From Actinomarinicola tropica (lineage in GTDB: Bacteria; Actinomycetota; Acidimicrobiia; Acidimicrobiales; SKKL01): a stretch of DNA of 64,000 nt. The stretch covers positions 2,197,001 through 2,261,000 of the forward strand of contig NZ_CP045851.1 in NCBI RefSeq assembly GCF_009650215.1, written 5' to 3'. Shown in pieces: positions 46,123-54,027 of this stretch. The notes beneath the pieces were generated by a model. The model searched no databases. It was not told where the DNA came from and saw nothing but the letters and a program-made list of their open reading frames with translations. The position numbers and the translations under genes are program-made. Every line of letters begins with the position of its first letter. The stretch's first letter is position 1.

Positions 46123-47232
46123 TCAGAAGCGGAGGAGGGCGCCGATGCGGCCCATCACGTCGAGGTCGGCGTTGCCGACGCACACCTCGACCCGACAGGA
46201 CTGGGCCAGCGCCTCGTGCACCGCCTCCTCGACGACGTCGTCCACGCGCTCCATCGTCGCTCCGCACGAGGGGCACGTGGGACCGACGGCCGCGAGCGCG
46301 CCGCAACCGCAGCGCCACCCGGCCTCGGCGTAGTCGTCCGACACGAGCAGGTGGTCGGCCCGACGCTCGTGCAGGGCACCGAGGGTGCCGGCGAGACCGG
46401 CGACGCCCTTGCGACCGGCGCCGACGGCGTCGCGCAGACGGGCGACGGCCGTGGCCTCGGCGGCGCGCTCGGCCTGGGCCTGCACCTCGAGCACCTGCTC
46501 GTGCACCTCCTCGACGGTGGCCCCGGCGCCGACGCGGATGCGCTCGGTGAGCCGCTCCTTCAGGTAGGGGTGCAGGAGCGCCTCGACCTCGGCGGTGGCC
46601 TCGGGGCTGCCGCCGACGGTGACGAGGCCGACCTTGCGCTCGTTGAAGAGCTGGAAGGCGGCGGAGGCCGCGTGCCGCAGGTGCTGGTGCACCAGCTCGT
46701 CCACGTGGGGCTCCACGCTGCCCCGAGCGGACTGGTCGCGGACGTCGTAGTCGCGCGGCAGCTCGTCGACGACCTCGCTGCGCTCGACGAGCTCGCCCAT
46801 CTCGTAGACGAAGAGCCGGGAACGCTGGCGGTCGACGAGGATCACGCCGATCGGGCGCAGCTCCTGGACGATCGACTCGAGCTGGCCCAGCGCGGGCGCG
46901 TGGCCGATCGTGATGCGGCTGTGCACCCGCACGGGCAGGGGGATCACCCGCCACAGCTCGCGCGGCGAGCACGAGAACATCGCGAGCCCCCGCACTCCCC
47001 CCTTGCGCTCGAACCCGTTGCGGACGTGCGCCTGGAACCGCTGGAGGTCGTCGCCCACCGACGGCTCGTCGGCGACGTGCGCCGACGCCCGACGCACCAG
47101 CCGGTCGAGCTCGCGCTCGACGTCGACCGGTCGCACGTTCTGGCGCCCGTCGACGTCGAGGTAGCAGGTGGTCACCGGAGCACCGTCTGCGTCGAACTCG
47201 GCCAGCTCACGCACGACCTGATCGTTGATCAC
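46123..47232 (-). CDS. Bacterial archaeo-eukaryotic release-factor-1-like (baeRF) protein
   Basis: 369 residues. Resembles archaeal/eukaryotic eRF1 middle and C-terminal domains found sporadically in bacteria. VTTCYLDVDGRQNVRP begins the family core. RPIGVILVDRQRSRLFVYEMGELVE is the domain-2 strand pair. RDQSARGSVEPHVDELVHQHL aligns with the GGQSAQRF loop of aRF1, so Gln167 is kept but the two glycines are Arg-Asp. Near residue 300 a zinc ribbon CGCGALAAVGPTCPSCG follows. A ribosome-rescue or peptidyl-tRNA role is inferred. GTG at 47232 with AGGAGG upstream. Confidence 0.75.
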   Translation of the reverse strand: MINDQVVRELAEFDADGAPVTTCYLDVDGRQNVRPVDVERELDRLVRRASAHVADEPSVGDDLQRFQAHVRNGFERKGGVRGLAMFSCSPRELWRVIPLPVRVHSRITIGHAPALGQLESIVQELRPIGVILVDRQRSRLFVYEMGELVERSEVVDELPRDYDVRDQSARGSVEPHVDELVHQHLRHAASAAFQLFNERKVGLVTVGGSPEATAEVEALLHPYLKERLTERIRVGAGATVEEVHEQVLEVQAQAERAAEATAVARLRDAVGAGRKGVAGLAGTLGALHERRADHLLVSDDYAEAGWRCGCGALAAVGPTCPSCGATMERVDDVVEEAVHEALAQSCRVEVCVGNADLDVMGRIGALLRF

Positions 47233-47263
47233 GTTGCGTCACCCTCCTGATGGCGTCCGCGCC

Positions 47264-47269
47264 ATCGTA
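47264..47269 (-). promoter_or_regulatory. Possible -10 box TACGAT for the eRF1-like gene
   Basis: The minus strand reads TACGAT, 31 nt before the GTG at 47232. An AGGAGG ribosome site lies between them, so this would be a leadered promoter. Confidence 0.35.
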
Positions 47270-47305
47270 GGCCCGCGCGTCGCGGCGGGCCGCCGGGGGG
47301 TGGGA

Positions 47306-49567
47306 TCAGATCGCGGGCTGGCCGGGCCGGACGACGGCGGCGACGTCGAGGCCCTGCGCCCGAGCCCAGGCGGCGACCGCCGGGGTGTCGCCGACGTACA
47401 GGATCTGCACGGTGCGAGCGACCTTGGCCAGCGCGGCGCAGAGGCTCTCGACGTGGTCCTCGGAGAGGCCCCGGAACGCGTCGTCGAGGACGAGCGGCAC
47501 GGTGCCGGACGGCGCCGCGGTGCGGAGCGTGGCGACCCGGCCGAGCAGGAACCACTCGATGGGCTCGACCCCTGCGTCGTCCAGGTTCCACTCCACCTCC
47601 GGCGGCGGACCCCCGGTGACCTCCTCCTCGAGGGAGGCGGCGGCGTGGGCGGCGTCGTCGTGGCGCGCCTGGACCTCGCGCTCGGCGCTGCGGGCGCTGC
47701 GCAAGCGGCCCTGGAGCTCGTCGGCGAGGGCGACCGCGTCGCGGTGCCGGGCGAGCCGCGCCTCGGCCACCGCGAGCTGTTCGTGTGCGCCGCGCACGGC
47801 CGGGTCCTGGGCGACGCGCGGGTCCTGGGCGGGGTCGGCCGGGGCCGACGCGGCGAGCGCGTCGAGCGCGGCCTCCACCTCGGCCACCCGACGGGCGTGC
47901 TCCTCGGCGACGTCCTCGAGCTCGGCCAGCGCCGCGTCGGCGGTCGCGGCCCGGGCGTGGAGGTCGTCGACGCGTCGTGCGGCAGCCTCCACCGGACGCT
48001 CGACGGGGACGGGCACCTCGTCGTCGGCGGCTCGGCGGGCGTCGAGCTCGGAGCGGGCCAGCGCAGCGTCGGCGAGGAACGTCTCGGCGGCGCCGACGAG
48101 GGTGCGCTCGTCGTCGCCGCGGCGGTCGATGCCGAGGCGGTCGAGCAGCGCCCGGAGCTCGTCGACGGCGGGGTGGTCGGACTCCGCCGGCACGCGCAGG
48201 GCGCGCAACGCCGACTCGACGTCGTCGGGCAGGGTGGCGAGCAGGTCGCGGGCCGCGGCCCACAGCTGGTCGCGCTCGGCGCGCAGCATCAGCACCCGGG
48301 CATCACGCTCGAGGATGCTGGCGGCCTGGTCGAGCTGCCCCTCGAGGTCGGCGACCCGGTCGGTCGCGGCGTCGAGGCGACGCCGGGCGTCCACGTCGAT
48401 CGTGGGTGCGATCCGCCCCATGACGTAGGCGGCGTAGGTCGGGTAGCCGACGCGGTCGAGGATGGCGTCGAGCGCGTCGCACGCCTCCTGGTAGGCCGAT
48501 TCGGTCGACTTGCCGGAGCGGCGCGACGACCGCTTCTCCCCCAGGTCGACGACGATGTCGTGGAGGCGCTCGATCTCGGCGTCGTCCTCCGGCGAGATCA
48601 CCTTCGGACGGGCGGCCTCCTGCGCGGCCTGGACGTCGAACTGCGCCGCCGACAGCTCGTCCTGGAGGGCGACGACGTCGATCCCCTCGTCGCGCAGCGT
48701 CTGCTCCAGCGCGTCGTGGCGCTCGTTGTGCTCCCGGATCCGATCCGCCAGGTCGAGCGCCTCGGGGGAGGTGACCATCGGCGCCGGCGGCGGGCCCATC
48801 CGGACCAGCTCGAGGGCCTGCTCGACCGCAGCGACGTGCTCGGCGGGCGGCACGACGGGAAGGTCGGGCTCGGTCGGGGCCTCGGCCGCCTCGGCGGCGT
48901 CGTCCGCGCTCAGCTGGTCGTGCTCGGCGCGGGCGGCCTCGAGGTCCTCGAGGAGCTCGAGCAGCGCCAGGCGCTCGGCGTCGAGACGGGCCTCGTGCCG
49001 CGCGGCGGCCTCGCGCGCCTCGGCGAGCGCGGACTCCAGACGGACCCGCTCGTCGGTGGCGGCGGTGCCCTGGAGGCGGGCGACGGCTGCCGCCTCGGCC
49101 TCCCGCACGGCGGCCACGGCCGCGTCGTGGGCGTTGATGGCGAAGTCGTCGACGCCGCGGCGGGCCTCGTCGAGCTGGTTGGTGGCGGTGGCCACGGCGC
49201 GACGGGCAGCGGTGAGCTCGTCCTCCAGCTCGGCCAGCGCGGCTCGGGCGGCGGACAGGCGGGCGTCAGCGTCGGTGTCCGAGCCGCCCGCGCCCACCAG
49301 ACGTGCGCCGGGGAGCTGCTCGGCCCGCACGAGCACCTCGGTGTCGGGCGGGAGGTCGAGCGCAGCGAGCGCTCCGGAGGACAGCTCGCTCAGCACCTCG
49401 TCGGACTCGATGAGGCCGCTCGTCCCTGCGGCGTCGCCGCGGGTCAGCCGCACGAGGCGGTCGACGACGCGACGGTGGACGTCGGGGTCGAGGCCACCGA
49501 GCACCGTGACGTAGGGATGGAGGTCGAGCTCCTCCCCGTCCTCGAGGTCGAGTCGAAGGATCCGCAT
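47306..49567 (-). CDS. SMC/RecN-like coiled-coil protein lacking Walker A
   Basis: 753 residues. Short N-terminal globular part (1-95), very long coiled coils (about 98-310, 395-640) around a GYPTYAAYVMGR hinge-like segment near 370, and a C-terminal globular end. The end has a Walker B-like strand VPLVLDDAFRGLSEDHVESL and ATPase-type closing strands (QILYVGDT). Where SMC proteins carry the P-loop, the sequence is VTVLGGLDPDVHRR with no GKS/T, and no LSGG signature is present. It looks like an SMC-type ATPase that has lost nucleotide hydrolysis. ATG with GAGGACC. Upstream of the eRF1-like gene. Confidence 0.7.
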   Translation of the reverse strand: MRILRLDLEDGEELDLHPYVTVLGGLDPDVHRRVVDRLVRLTRGDAAGTSGLIESDEVLSELSSGALAALDLPPDTEVLVRAEQLPGARLVGAGGSDTDADARLSAARAALAELEDELTAARRAVATATNQLDEARRGVDDFAINAHDAAVAAVREAEAAAVARLQGTAATDERVRLESALAEAREAAARHEARLDAERLALLELLEDLEAARAEHDQLSADDAAEAAEAPTEPDLPVVPPAEHVAAVEQALELVRMGPPPAPMVTSPEALDLADRIREHNERHDALEQTLRDEGIDVVALQDELSAAQFDVQAAQEAARPKVISPEDDAEIERLHDIVVDLGEKRSSRRSGKSTESAYQEACDALDAILDRVGYPTYAAYVMGRIAPTIDVDARRRLDAATDRVADLEGQLDQAASILERDARVLMLRAERDQLWAAARDLLATLPDDVESALRALRVPAESDHPAVDELRALLDRLGIDRRGDDERTLVGAAETFLADAALARSELDARRAADDEVPVPVERPVEAAARRVDDLHARAATADAALAELEDVAEEHARRVAEVEAALDALAASAPADPAQDPRVAQDPAVRGAHEQLAVAEARLARHRDAVALADELQGRLRSARSAEREVQARHDDAAHAAASLEEEVTGGPPPEVEWNLDDAGVEPIEWFLLGRVATLRTAAPSGTVPLVLDDAFRGLSEDHVESLCAALAKVARTVQILYVGDTPAVAAWARAQGLDVAAVVRPGQPAI

Positions 49568-49663
49568 CTGGTCCTCAGATCGGTCGGCGGGGCCCGCTTG
49601 TGAGCGTCGAGCAGCGGTCGAGGCGTGGGCCGAACGGCCCTTCTCGCGACGACCGCGTCCAGA

Positions 49664-50116
49664 TCACGACGCGACGGCCTCCACGCGCGCCTTCAGCTCG
49701 GGCAGGGCGGTGCGGAGGATCTTCGCCTCGGCGCGGCGCTTGACGAAGCCGGGCAGCGGCACCACGAGGTCGACCTCGAGGTGGTAGACGACCTCGGTGC
49801 TCGAGGCATCGCCCTCGACCGGGTTGAAGTCGTACACCCCGTCGAGCACCTGCGTGAGGTCACCCTCCACGAGGTACCACGAGAGGCGCTGGGGCGCGGC
49901 GGCGTAGTCGTAGCGGAGCGTGTAGCTGGTGCTGCGACCCATCGCCGCGGTGCGGAAGGCGACCTGCACGGGACGCCCCTCGTCGTCCCGCTCGAGCACC
50001 GTGGCGTCCTTCACGTCCTTGGCCCAGTCCGGGTAGCGCTCGACGTCGGCCGCGACCTCGTAGCACGCCTGTGCGGGGGCGTGGATCACGATGCGCTCGT
50101 TGGCCTGCTCCGACAT
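49664..50116 (-). CDS. SRPBCC (START-like) family protein
   Basis: 150 residues. Helix-grip fold: IVIHAPAQACYEVAADVERYPDWAKDVKDATVLERD is the COQ10/polyketide-cyclase-like start, with HLEVDLVVPLPGFVKRRAEAKILRTALPELKARVEA as the C-terminal helix. Such proteins bind hydrophobic ligands and serve as lipid carriers or cyclases; no catalytic motif is evident. ATG at 50116 with AGGAG. Between a membrane protein and the SMC-like gene on the same strand. Confidence 0.88.
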   Translation of the reverse strand: MSEQANERIVIHAPAQACYEVAADVERYPDWAKDVKDATVLERDDEGRPVQVAFRTAAMGRSTSYTLRYDYAAAPQRLSWYLVEGDLTQVLDGVYDFNPVEGDASSTEVVYHLEVDLVVPLPGFVKRRAEAKILRTALPELKARVEAVAS

Positions 50117-50182
50117 CGACGGCTCCTGGATCGGCGGTTGTGCTCACCGCATTCTGGCCGATGGGCTCCCCTGCGTCACACG

Positions 50183-50731
50183 TCAGCGGGCGCGTGGCGC
50201 GAAGCGACCGTGGCGGGCGACCCACCAGCCGGCGAGGCCCAGGCCGAACACCGGTGCCAACGACGTGAACACGAGCGAGCTGAACGGGCGGGCGGCCACC
50301 GCCACCACCACCAGGGCCACCTGGAGGCCGAGGGACCACATCATCGAGCGCCGCACCGGGGCAGGTGCCGTGCCGGACATGAAGTAGAGGCCGCCGATGC
50401 CGATGAGCTCGTGGCGGCTCCGCCCGACGGCGATGGCGTAGGCGACGAAGAAGGCCACGCTGCCGAGGACGAAGAGCGCCCCCGAGACGGCGACGACGAG
50501 CGGGCCGACGTCGTCGATGGCGACCACGCCCGCGGCCACGATCGCCGCGAGCACGGCGGTGCCGGCCCACGACGCACAGATCAGGCCCCGACCGGGCGCC
50601 TCCCCGACCGGTCGACCCTCGGGTCCGCCGACCGCCCCCTGCTCCCGGGGGGACGAGGCGGCGCGCCCGACGGGACGGTCGCGGTCGCGGACCTTCGGCG
50701 GGCGGTCGGCGTCGCGACGGCGGGGGCTCAC
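50183..50731 (-). CDS. Four-helix integral membrane protein, hypothetical
   Basis: 182 residues. Charged Arg/Pro-rich N-terminus (1-50), then four transmembrane helices (about 50-74, 76-102, 126-147, 150-172). No known domain. GTG start overlaps the stop of the glycosyltransferase gene (GTGA), so translation is coupled. It might serve as a membrane partner, but nothing in the sequence shows this. Confidence 0.75.
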   Translation of the reverse strand: MSPRRRDADRPPKVRDRDRPVGRAASSPREQGAVGGPEGRPVGEAPGRGLICASWAGTAVLAAIVAAGVVAIDDVGPLVVAVSGALFVLGSVAFFVAYAIAVGRSRHELIGIGGLYFMSGTAPAPVRRSMMWSLGLQVALVVVAVAARPFSSLVFTSLAPVFGLGLAGWWVARHGRFAPRAR

Positions 50732-51858
50732 GTGGGGACCTCGATGCCGAGCGCATCGGCGAGGCGCCGGGCGAGGACGTCGTAGGTGAGCTCGGTCTCG
50801 ACGCGCGCGCGGGCGGCCCGGCCCATCTCGCGTCGCCGCTCGGGATCGACCACCAGCTGCTCGATCGCCCGCGCCACCTGCCCGGCGTCGGTGGGGTCGT
50901 CGACGACGAGACCCGTCGTGCCGTGGTCGACCGCCTCGTGGGAGCCGCCGCTGCGGCCGGCGACCTGGGGCACGCCCGCCGCGGCGGCCTCGAGGAACAC
51001 GATCCCGAAGCCCTCCTGCTCGAGCCCCGCCCAGCGGTTGCCCCGGCAGACCATGGCGAAGAGGTCGGCGCAGCCGTAGAGGGCCGGCATGTCGGCGTCG
51101 GGCACGCGCCCGAGGAACCGGACCGGTGCGCCCCGGCGGCGAGCCAGCCGCTCGAGCCGGGCGCGGTCGCGCCCACCGCCGCCGATGGCGACGAGGAGCG
51201 AGGGGTGGTGCGGGGCGAGGCGGGCCGCGGCCTCGATCACGACGTCGAACCCCTTGCGGGGGACGAGCCGGCTGAGCCCCAGCACGACGAGCGCCTCGTG
51301 CGGCAGCCCGAGGCGGGCGCGGGCGCGGCGGCGTGCGGCGTCGTCGAGGGGCACGAACCGCTCGACGTCGACCCCCGGCGGCACCTGGACGACCGGCAGC
51401 GGGCGCCCGGCGGCCCGCTCCCCCTCCGCCGCCGGGTAGCCGCCGGCCGCGATCACGAGGTCGGCGCCGCGGAGGACGCGCCCGAGCAGCTGACCCGAGC
51501 CCGGGAGCCGCCCGTAGGCGGTGACCTCGGCGCCGTGGAGCACGACGCCGTAGGGACGACCGAGGCGGGGCCCGACCGCACCCACGGGCAGCGCCGGGTC
51601 GAGCACGACGAGGTCGGCGTCGACCTCGTCGGCGAGGGCGCCGATCTCCTCGGCCATCGCCGGGGCGGGCAGCAGGACGCGGTGGGACGAACGGACGACC
51701 CGGAACGGCTGCTCGGCGTCCCACGCCGCCGCGCCGGCGTAGGGCGTGGTGAGCACGGCGAAGCTCTCGGGCGGGAGCCGCCGCCACAGCTCCCACAGGT
51801 AGCTCTGGATGCCGCCGAGCTTGGGCGGGAAGTCGTTGGTGACGAGCAGGTGGGTCAC
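50728..51858 (-). CDS. GT4 glycosyltransferase, PimB-like
   Basis: 376 residues. GT-B fold with two Rossmann domains: LVTNDFPPKLGGIQSYLWEL at the N-terminus (PimB/PimA-type GGIQ motif), and in the C-terminal half VVLGLSRLVPRKGFDVVIEAA, VRFLGRVPDADMPALYGCAD and EGFGIVFLEAAAAGVPQVAGRSGGSHEAV (retaining-enzyme E-x7-E). It is closest in style to actinobacterial mannosyltransferases that elongate phosphatidylinositol mannosides. Acceptor and donor are inferred. GTG overlaps the queG stop (GTGA). Confidence 0.87.
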   Translation of the reverse strand: MTHLLVTNDFPPKLGGIQSYLWELWRRLPPESFAVLTTPYAGAAAWDAEQPFRVVRSSHRVLLPAPAMAEEIGALADEVDADLVVLDPALPVGAVGPRLGRPYGVVLHGAEVTAYGRLPGSGQLLGRVLRGADLVIAAGGYPAAEGERAAGRPLPVVQVPPGVDVERFVPLDDAARRRARARLGLPHEALVVLGLSRLVPRKGFDVVIEAAARLAPHHPSLLVAIGGGGRDRARLERLARRRGAPVRFLGRVPDADMPALYGCADLFAMVCRGNRWAGLEQEGFGIVFLEAAAAGVPQVAGRSGGSHEAVDHGTTGLVVDDPTDAGQVARAIEQLVVDPERRREMGRAARARVETELTYDVLARRLADALGIEVPT

Positions 51859-53000
51859 GCGGACCTCGGGGTGACGGGGACCGTGAGCTCATCGCGCACC
51901 TCGGGCGCCGGGTCGGCCGACGCGGCGCGGACCACGTGGTGGAGCCCGAGTCGGCGCGCCGCCCAGACGGCATGGGCGCGGACCATCGGGTCGTCGTGGT
52001 GGGCGGCGTCCTCGACCGCCTGCGCCACCCGGGGATCGGCGGGGTCCCCGACGTTGCCCAGGGCGACGAGGGCGTTGCGCCGCAGGTACCGCGGGTCCCG
52101 TCGCGGCACGTACCAGCGGCCGTGGCGGGCGAGCAGGGTGGCGTCGTCGGTGGCCAGCAGCTCGAGGAGGTCGACCCAGGGCTCGTCGCCGGACCCCGGG
52201 GCCCGGCGCACGTCGAGCCGGTCGGCCCGATGGTTCGGAGGGCACACCTCCTGGCAGTCGTCGCACCCGTAGATGCGGTCGCCCAGGGCCTCGCGGTGGT
52301 CGTGCGGCAAGGCGCCGGGCGACTGCACGAGCCACGCCAGGCACCGTCGGGCGTCGACCACCCCCGGTGCGACGATGGCACCGGTGGGGCAGGCGTCGAT
52401 GCAGCGCGTGCAGCTGCCGCACCCGTCGGCGACGGGGGCCTCGGCCGGCCGCAGCGGGGCGTCGGTGACCACCGACCCGAGCACGAACCACGAGCCGGCG
52501 CCGGGCAGGAGCAGGTTGGAGCTCTTGCCGTACCAGCCGATCCCGGCCCGGTGCGCCGCCTCGCGGTCGACGAGCGCGTTCTGGTCGGCGACCACGACGG
52601 CGCGCCAGCCCTCGGCGCGGAGGTGCTCGGCGACGACCTCGAGCGCGGCACGGAGCCGCGCGTAGTCGTCGGTCCAGGCGTAGCGGGCGACGCGCGCCGC
52701 GGGTGTGCCGGCCGGCGGCTCAGGGTCGGGGCGGCGGTACGCCAGCGCCCCGACGACGAGGGCCGCCGCCCCCTCGAGCGTGCGACCGGGATCGGTCGAG
52801 CGGGCCGGGTTCCGGTACGTGAACTGCATGTCGGACGACAGCCCCGCCGCCCGGCGCTCCTCGAGGATCCGACGCGTCGCGTCGAAGGGCTCGGCGGGCG
52901 CCACGCCCACCGCGCTGAGGCCCGCGCGCCGTCCGACGTCGAGGACCGGCTCGGGATCGAGCAGGTCGTGGGGCGGTGGAGCGACGGGGGCCTGGGGCAC
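51855..53000 (-). CDS. queG: Epoxyqueuosine reductase
   Basis: 381 residues. Cobalamin- and Fe-S-dependent reductase in the last step of tRNA queuosine synthesis. DUF1730-like N-terminal domain (GLSSDMQFTYRNPARSTDPGRTL), DQNALVDREAAHRAGIGWYGKSSNLL, and two 4Fe-4S clusters in CGSCTRCIDACPTGAI and IYGCDDCQEVCPPN. The C-terminus has HEAT-like repeats (LRRNALVALGNVGDP). The start is uncertain; GTG 53000 gives the family's normal length. Other queuosine genes are not in the window. Confidence 0.93.
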   Translation of the reverse strand: MPQAPVAPPPHDLLDPEPVLDVGRRAGLSAVGVAPAEPFDATRRILEERRAAGLSSDMQFTYRNPARSTDPGRTLEGAAALVVGALAYRRPDPEPPAGTPAARVARYAWTDDYARLRAALEVVAEHLRAEGWRAVVVADQNALVDREAAHRAGIGWYGKSSNLLLPGAGSWFVLGSVVTDAPLRPAEAPVADGCGSCTRCIDACPTGAIVAPGVVDARRCLAWLVQSPGALPHDHREALGDRIYGCDDCQEVCPPNHRADRLDVRRAPGSGDEPWVDLLELLATDDATLLARHGRWYVPRRDPRYLRRNALVALGNVGDPADPRVAQAVEDAAHHDDPMVRAHAVWAARRLGLHHVVRAASADPAPEVRDELTVPVTPRSA

Positions 53001-53020
53001 CGACCCATGGTCGCACGAGG

Positions 53021-53218
53021 TCAGCCGGAGCGGGGAACGTGCCGCAGCTCCGGGACGAGCCCCACGGCCCCCAGCTGGCGGAGGGCCAGGCGCTCGGTGA
53101 CGTCGACGACGAGGGCCTCGTCGGCGGACCGGGAGCAGATGAACGTGACGACGCAGTCGTCGCACGTGGAGGTGTGCTGGCGGATGCAGTCGTCGCAGTC
53201 GATGGTCATGTCGCTCAC
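53021..53218 (-). CDS. Small Cys-rich conserved protein
   Basis: 65 residues from GTG 53218 (or 62 from ATG 53209). Cysteines form CDDC, then CDDC, then a single C in FICSR within residues 8-30. The rest is VTERLALRQLGAVGLVPELRHV. The spacing suggests a metal site and is common to small actinobacterial proteins of unknown role. A longer upstream frame is rejected because it overlaps the next gene and lacks conservation. Both candidate starts have weak AGG-type ribosome sites. Confidence 0.7.
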   Translation of the reverse strand: MSDMTIDCDDCIRQHTSTCDDCVVTFICSRSADEALVVDVTERLALRQLGAVGLVPELRHVPRSG

Positions 53219-53262
53219 CCTGCGATCTTCCTCAGGGGGTGTGACAGTCCCGTCGGATCCCG

Positions 53263-53463
53263 TCAGATCGCCTCGACTGCGGCGCCGTTCCCGCACCAGC
53301 GACAGGAGACCTCCTCGACGTCCTCGGCCAGGACCTCCTCGTCCTCGACCTCCAGGGCCCCACCGACCGTGTAGTGGTGGAACGCGCGGGTGCGTCGGGT
53401 GGAGGTGACGTCGAAGCGGGTGAGGTTCCCGCAGGCCGTGCAGCGATACCGAACCGGGGTCAC
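53263..53463 (-). CDS. Small zinc-ribbon protein
   Basis: 66 residues. CTACG at 8-12 and CRWCG at 54-58 make a two-part zinc ribbon separated by an acidic linker (LEVEDEEVLAEDVEEVS). The function is unknown; such proteins often bind nucleic acid or act as redox or metal modules. GTG at 53463 follows TAGGCT by 6 nt with no ribosome site, so a leaderless transcript is likely. It lies 44 nt before the other small Cys protein on the same strand. Confidence 0.75.
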   Translation of the reverse strand: MTPVRYRCTACGNLTRFDVTSTRRTRAFHHYTVGGALEVEDEEVLAEDVEEVSCRWCGNGAAVEAI

Positions 53464-53469
53464 CGGCGC

Positions 53470-53475
53470 AGCCTA
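53470..53475 (-). promoter_or_regulatory. -10 box TAGGCT for leaderless zinc-ribbon mRNA
   Basis: The minus strand reads TAGGCT, ending 6 nt before the GTG at 53463. Confidence 0.5.
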
Positions 53476-53497
53476 GCGACGGCGCAGGAACGCCCGA

Positions 53498-53968
53498 TCA
53501 CGGGTGTGCGTGGGGTTGCGGCGCCCAGCCGTCCCCGTAGCCCTCCTCCTCGAGCAGCACCGCCTGGAGCGCGTCGCTGGGGCTGGCGAACACCGCCACC
53601 TGCTCGGTGGCGCCGTGCCGGCGGAGCAGCACGAGCGCGCTCAGGCGGTCGCACACGAGGCAGAGCCGGTGCGGGTCGTCGCCCGCCGCCACGAGCTCGT
53701 CGAGCACCTCGCAGAGGCCGGCCGGGTTCACGAGCGTCGCCCCCCGCAGGTCGATGACGAGCCGGACGTCGGGCCCGAGGGCGAGCAGCTCGAGCGCCAG
53801 GGCGTCGGCCCAGGGACCGGCCGCCAGCCCGCTCACCTCGACGATGGTGGCCCCGCAGTCGTCGGTGTGGAGGGCGATCGTCGCCCCGTCGTCGAGCACC
53901 ACCCGCTCGGGGATCGGCAGCACGTGGGCCGCGGCGCCCGGTCGTCGGGACGCGGGGTGGCTCGTCAT
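53498..53968 (-). CDS. Degenerate STAS-domain protein
   Basis: 156 residues. The middle is STAS-like: IVEVSGLAAGPWADAL, VRLVIDLRGATLVNPAGLCEVLDELVAAG, RLCLVCDRLSALVLLRRHG. The site where anti-anti-sigma factors carry the phosphorylated serine (DSTGL) reads NPAGL at 81-85, so phospho-regulation of the standard type is lost. It sits just downstream of the sigma gene and may belong to the same control circuit. ATG at 53968; a TACTCG hexamer 6 nt upstream is a poor -10. Confidence 0.75.
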   Translation of the reverse strand: MTSHPASRRPGAAAHVLPIPERVVLDDGATIALHTDDCGATIVEVSGLAAGPWADALALELLALGPDVRLVIDLRGATLVNPAGLCEVLDELVAAGDDPHRLCLVCDRLSALVLLRRHGATEQVAVFASPSDALQAVLLEEEGYGDGWAPQPHAHP

Positions 53969-54027
53969 GACCGACGAGTACCCGTCCCTCCCTGGCTCCA
54001 TGCCACCCCTGGGGGTGTCCGGACCGG

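Noticed and set aside
16006-49603. Many long plus-strand frames over the division cluster and over 47225-49603
   Set aside because: They are antisense to well-identified genes, lack recognisable domains and show shadow-frame composition.
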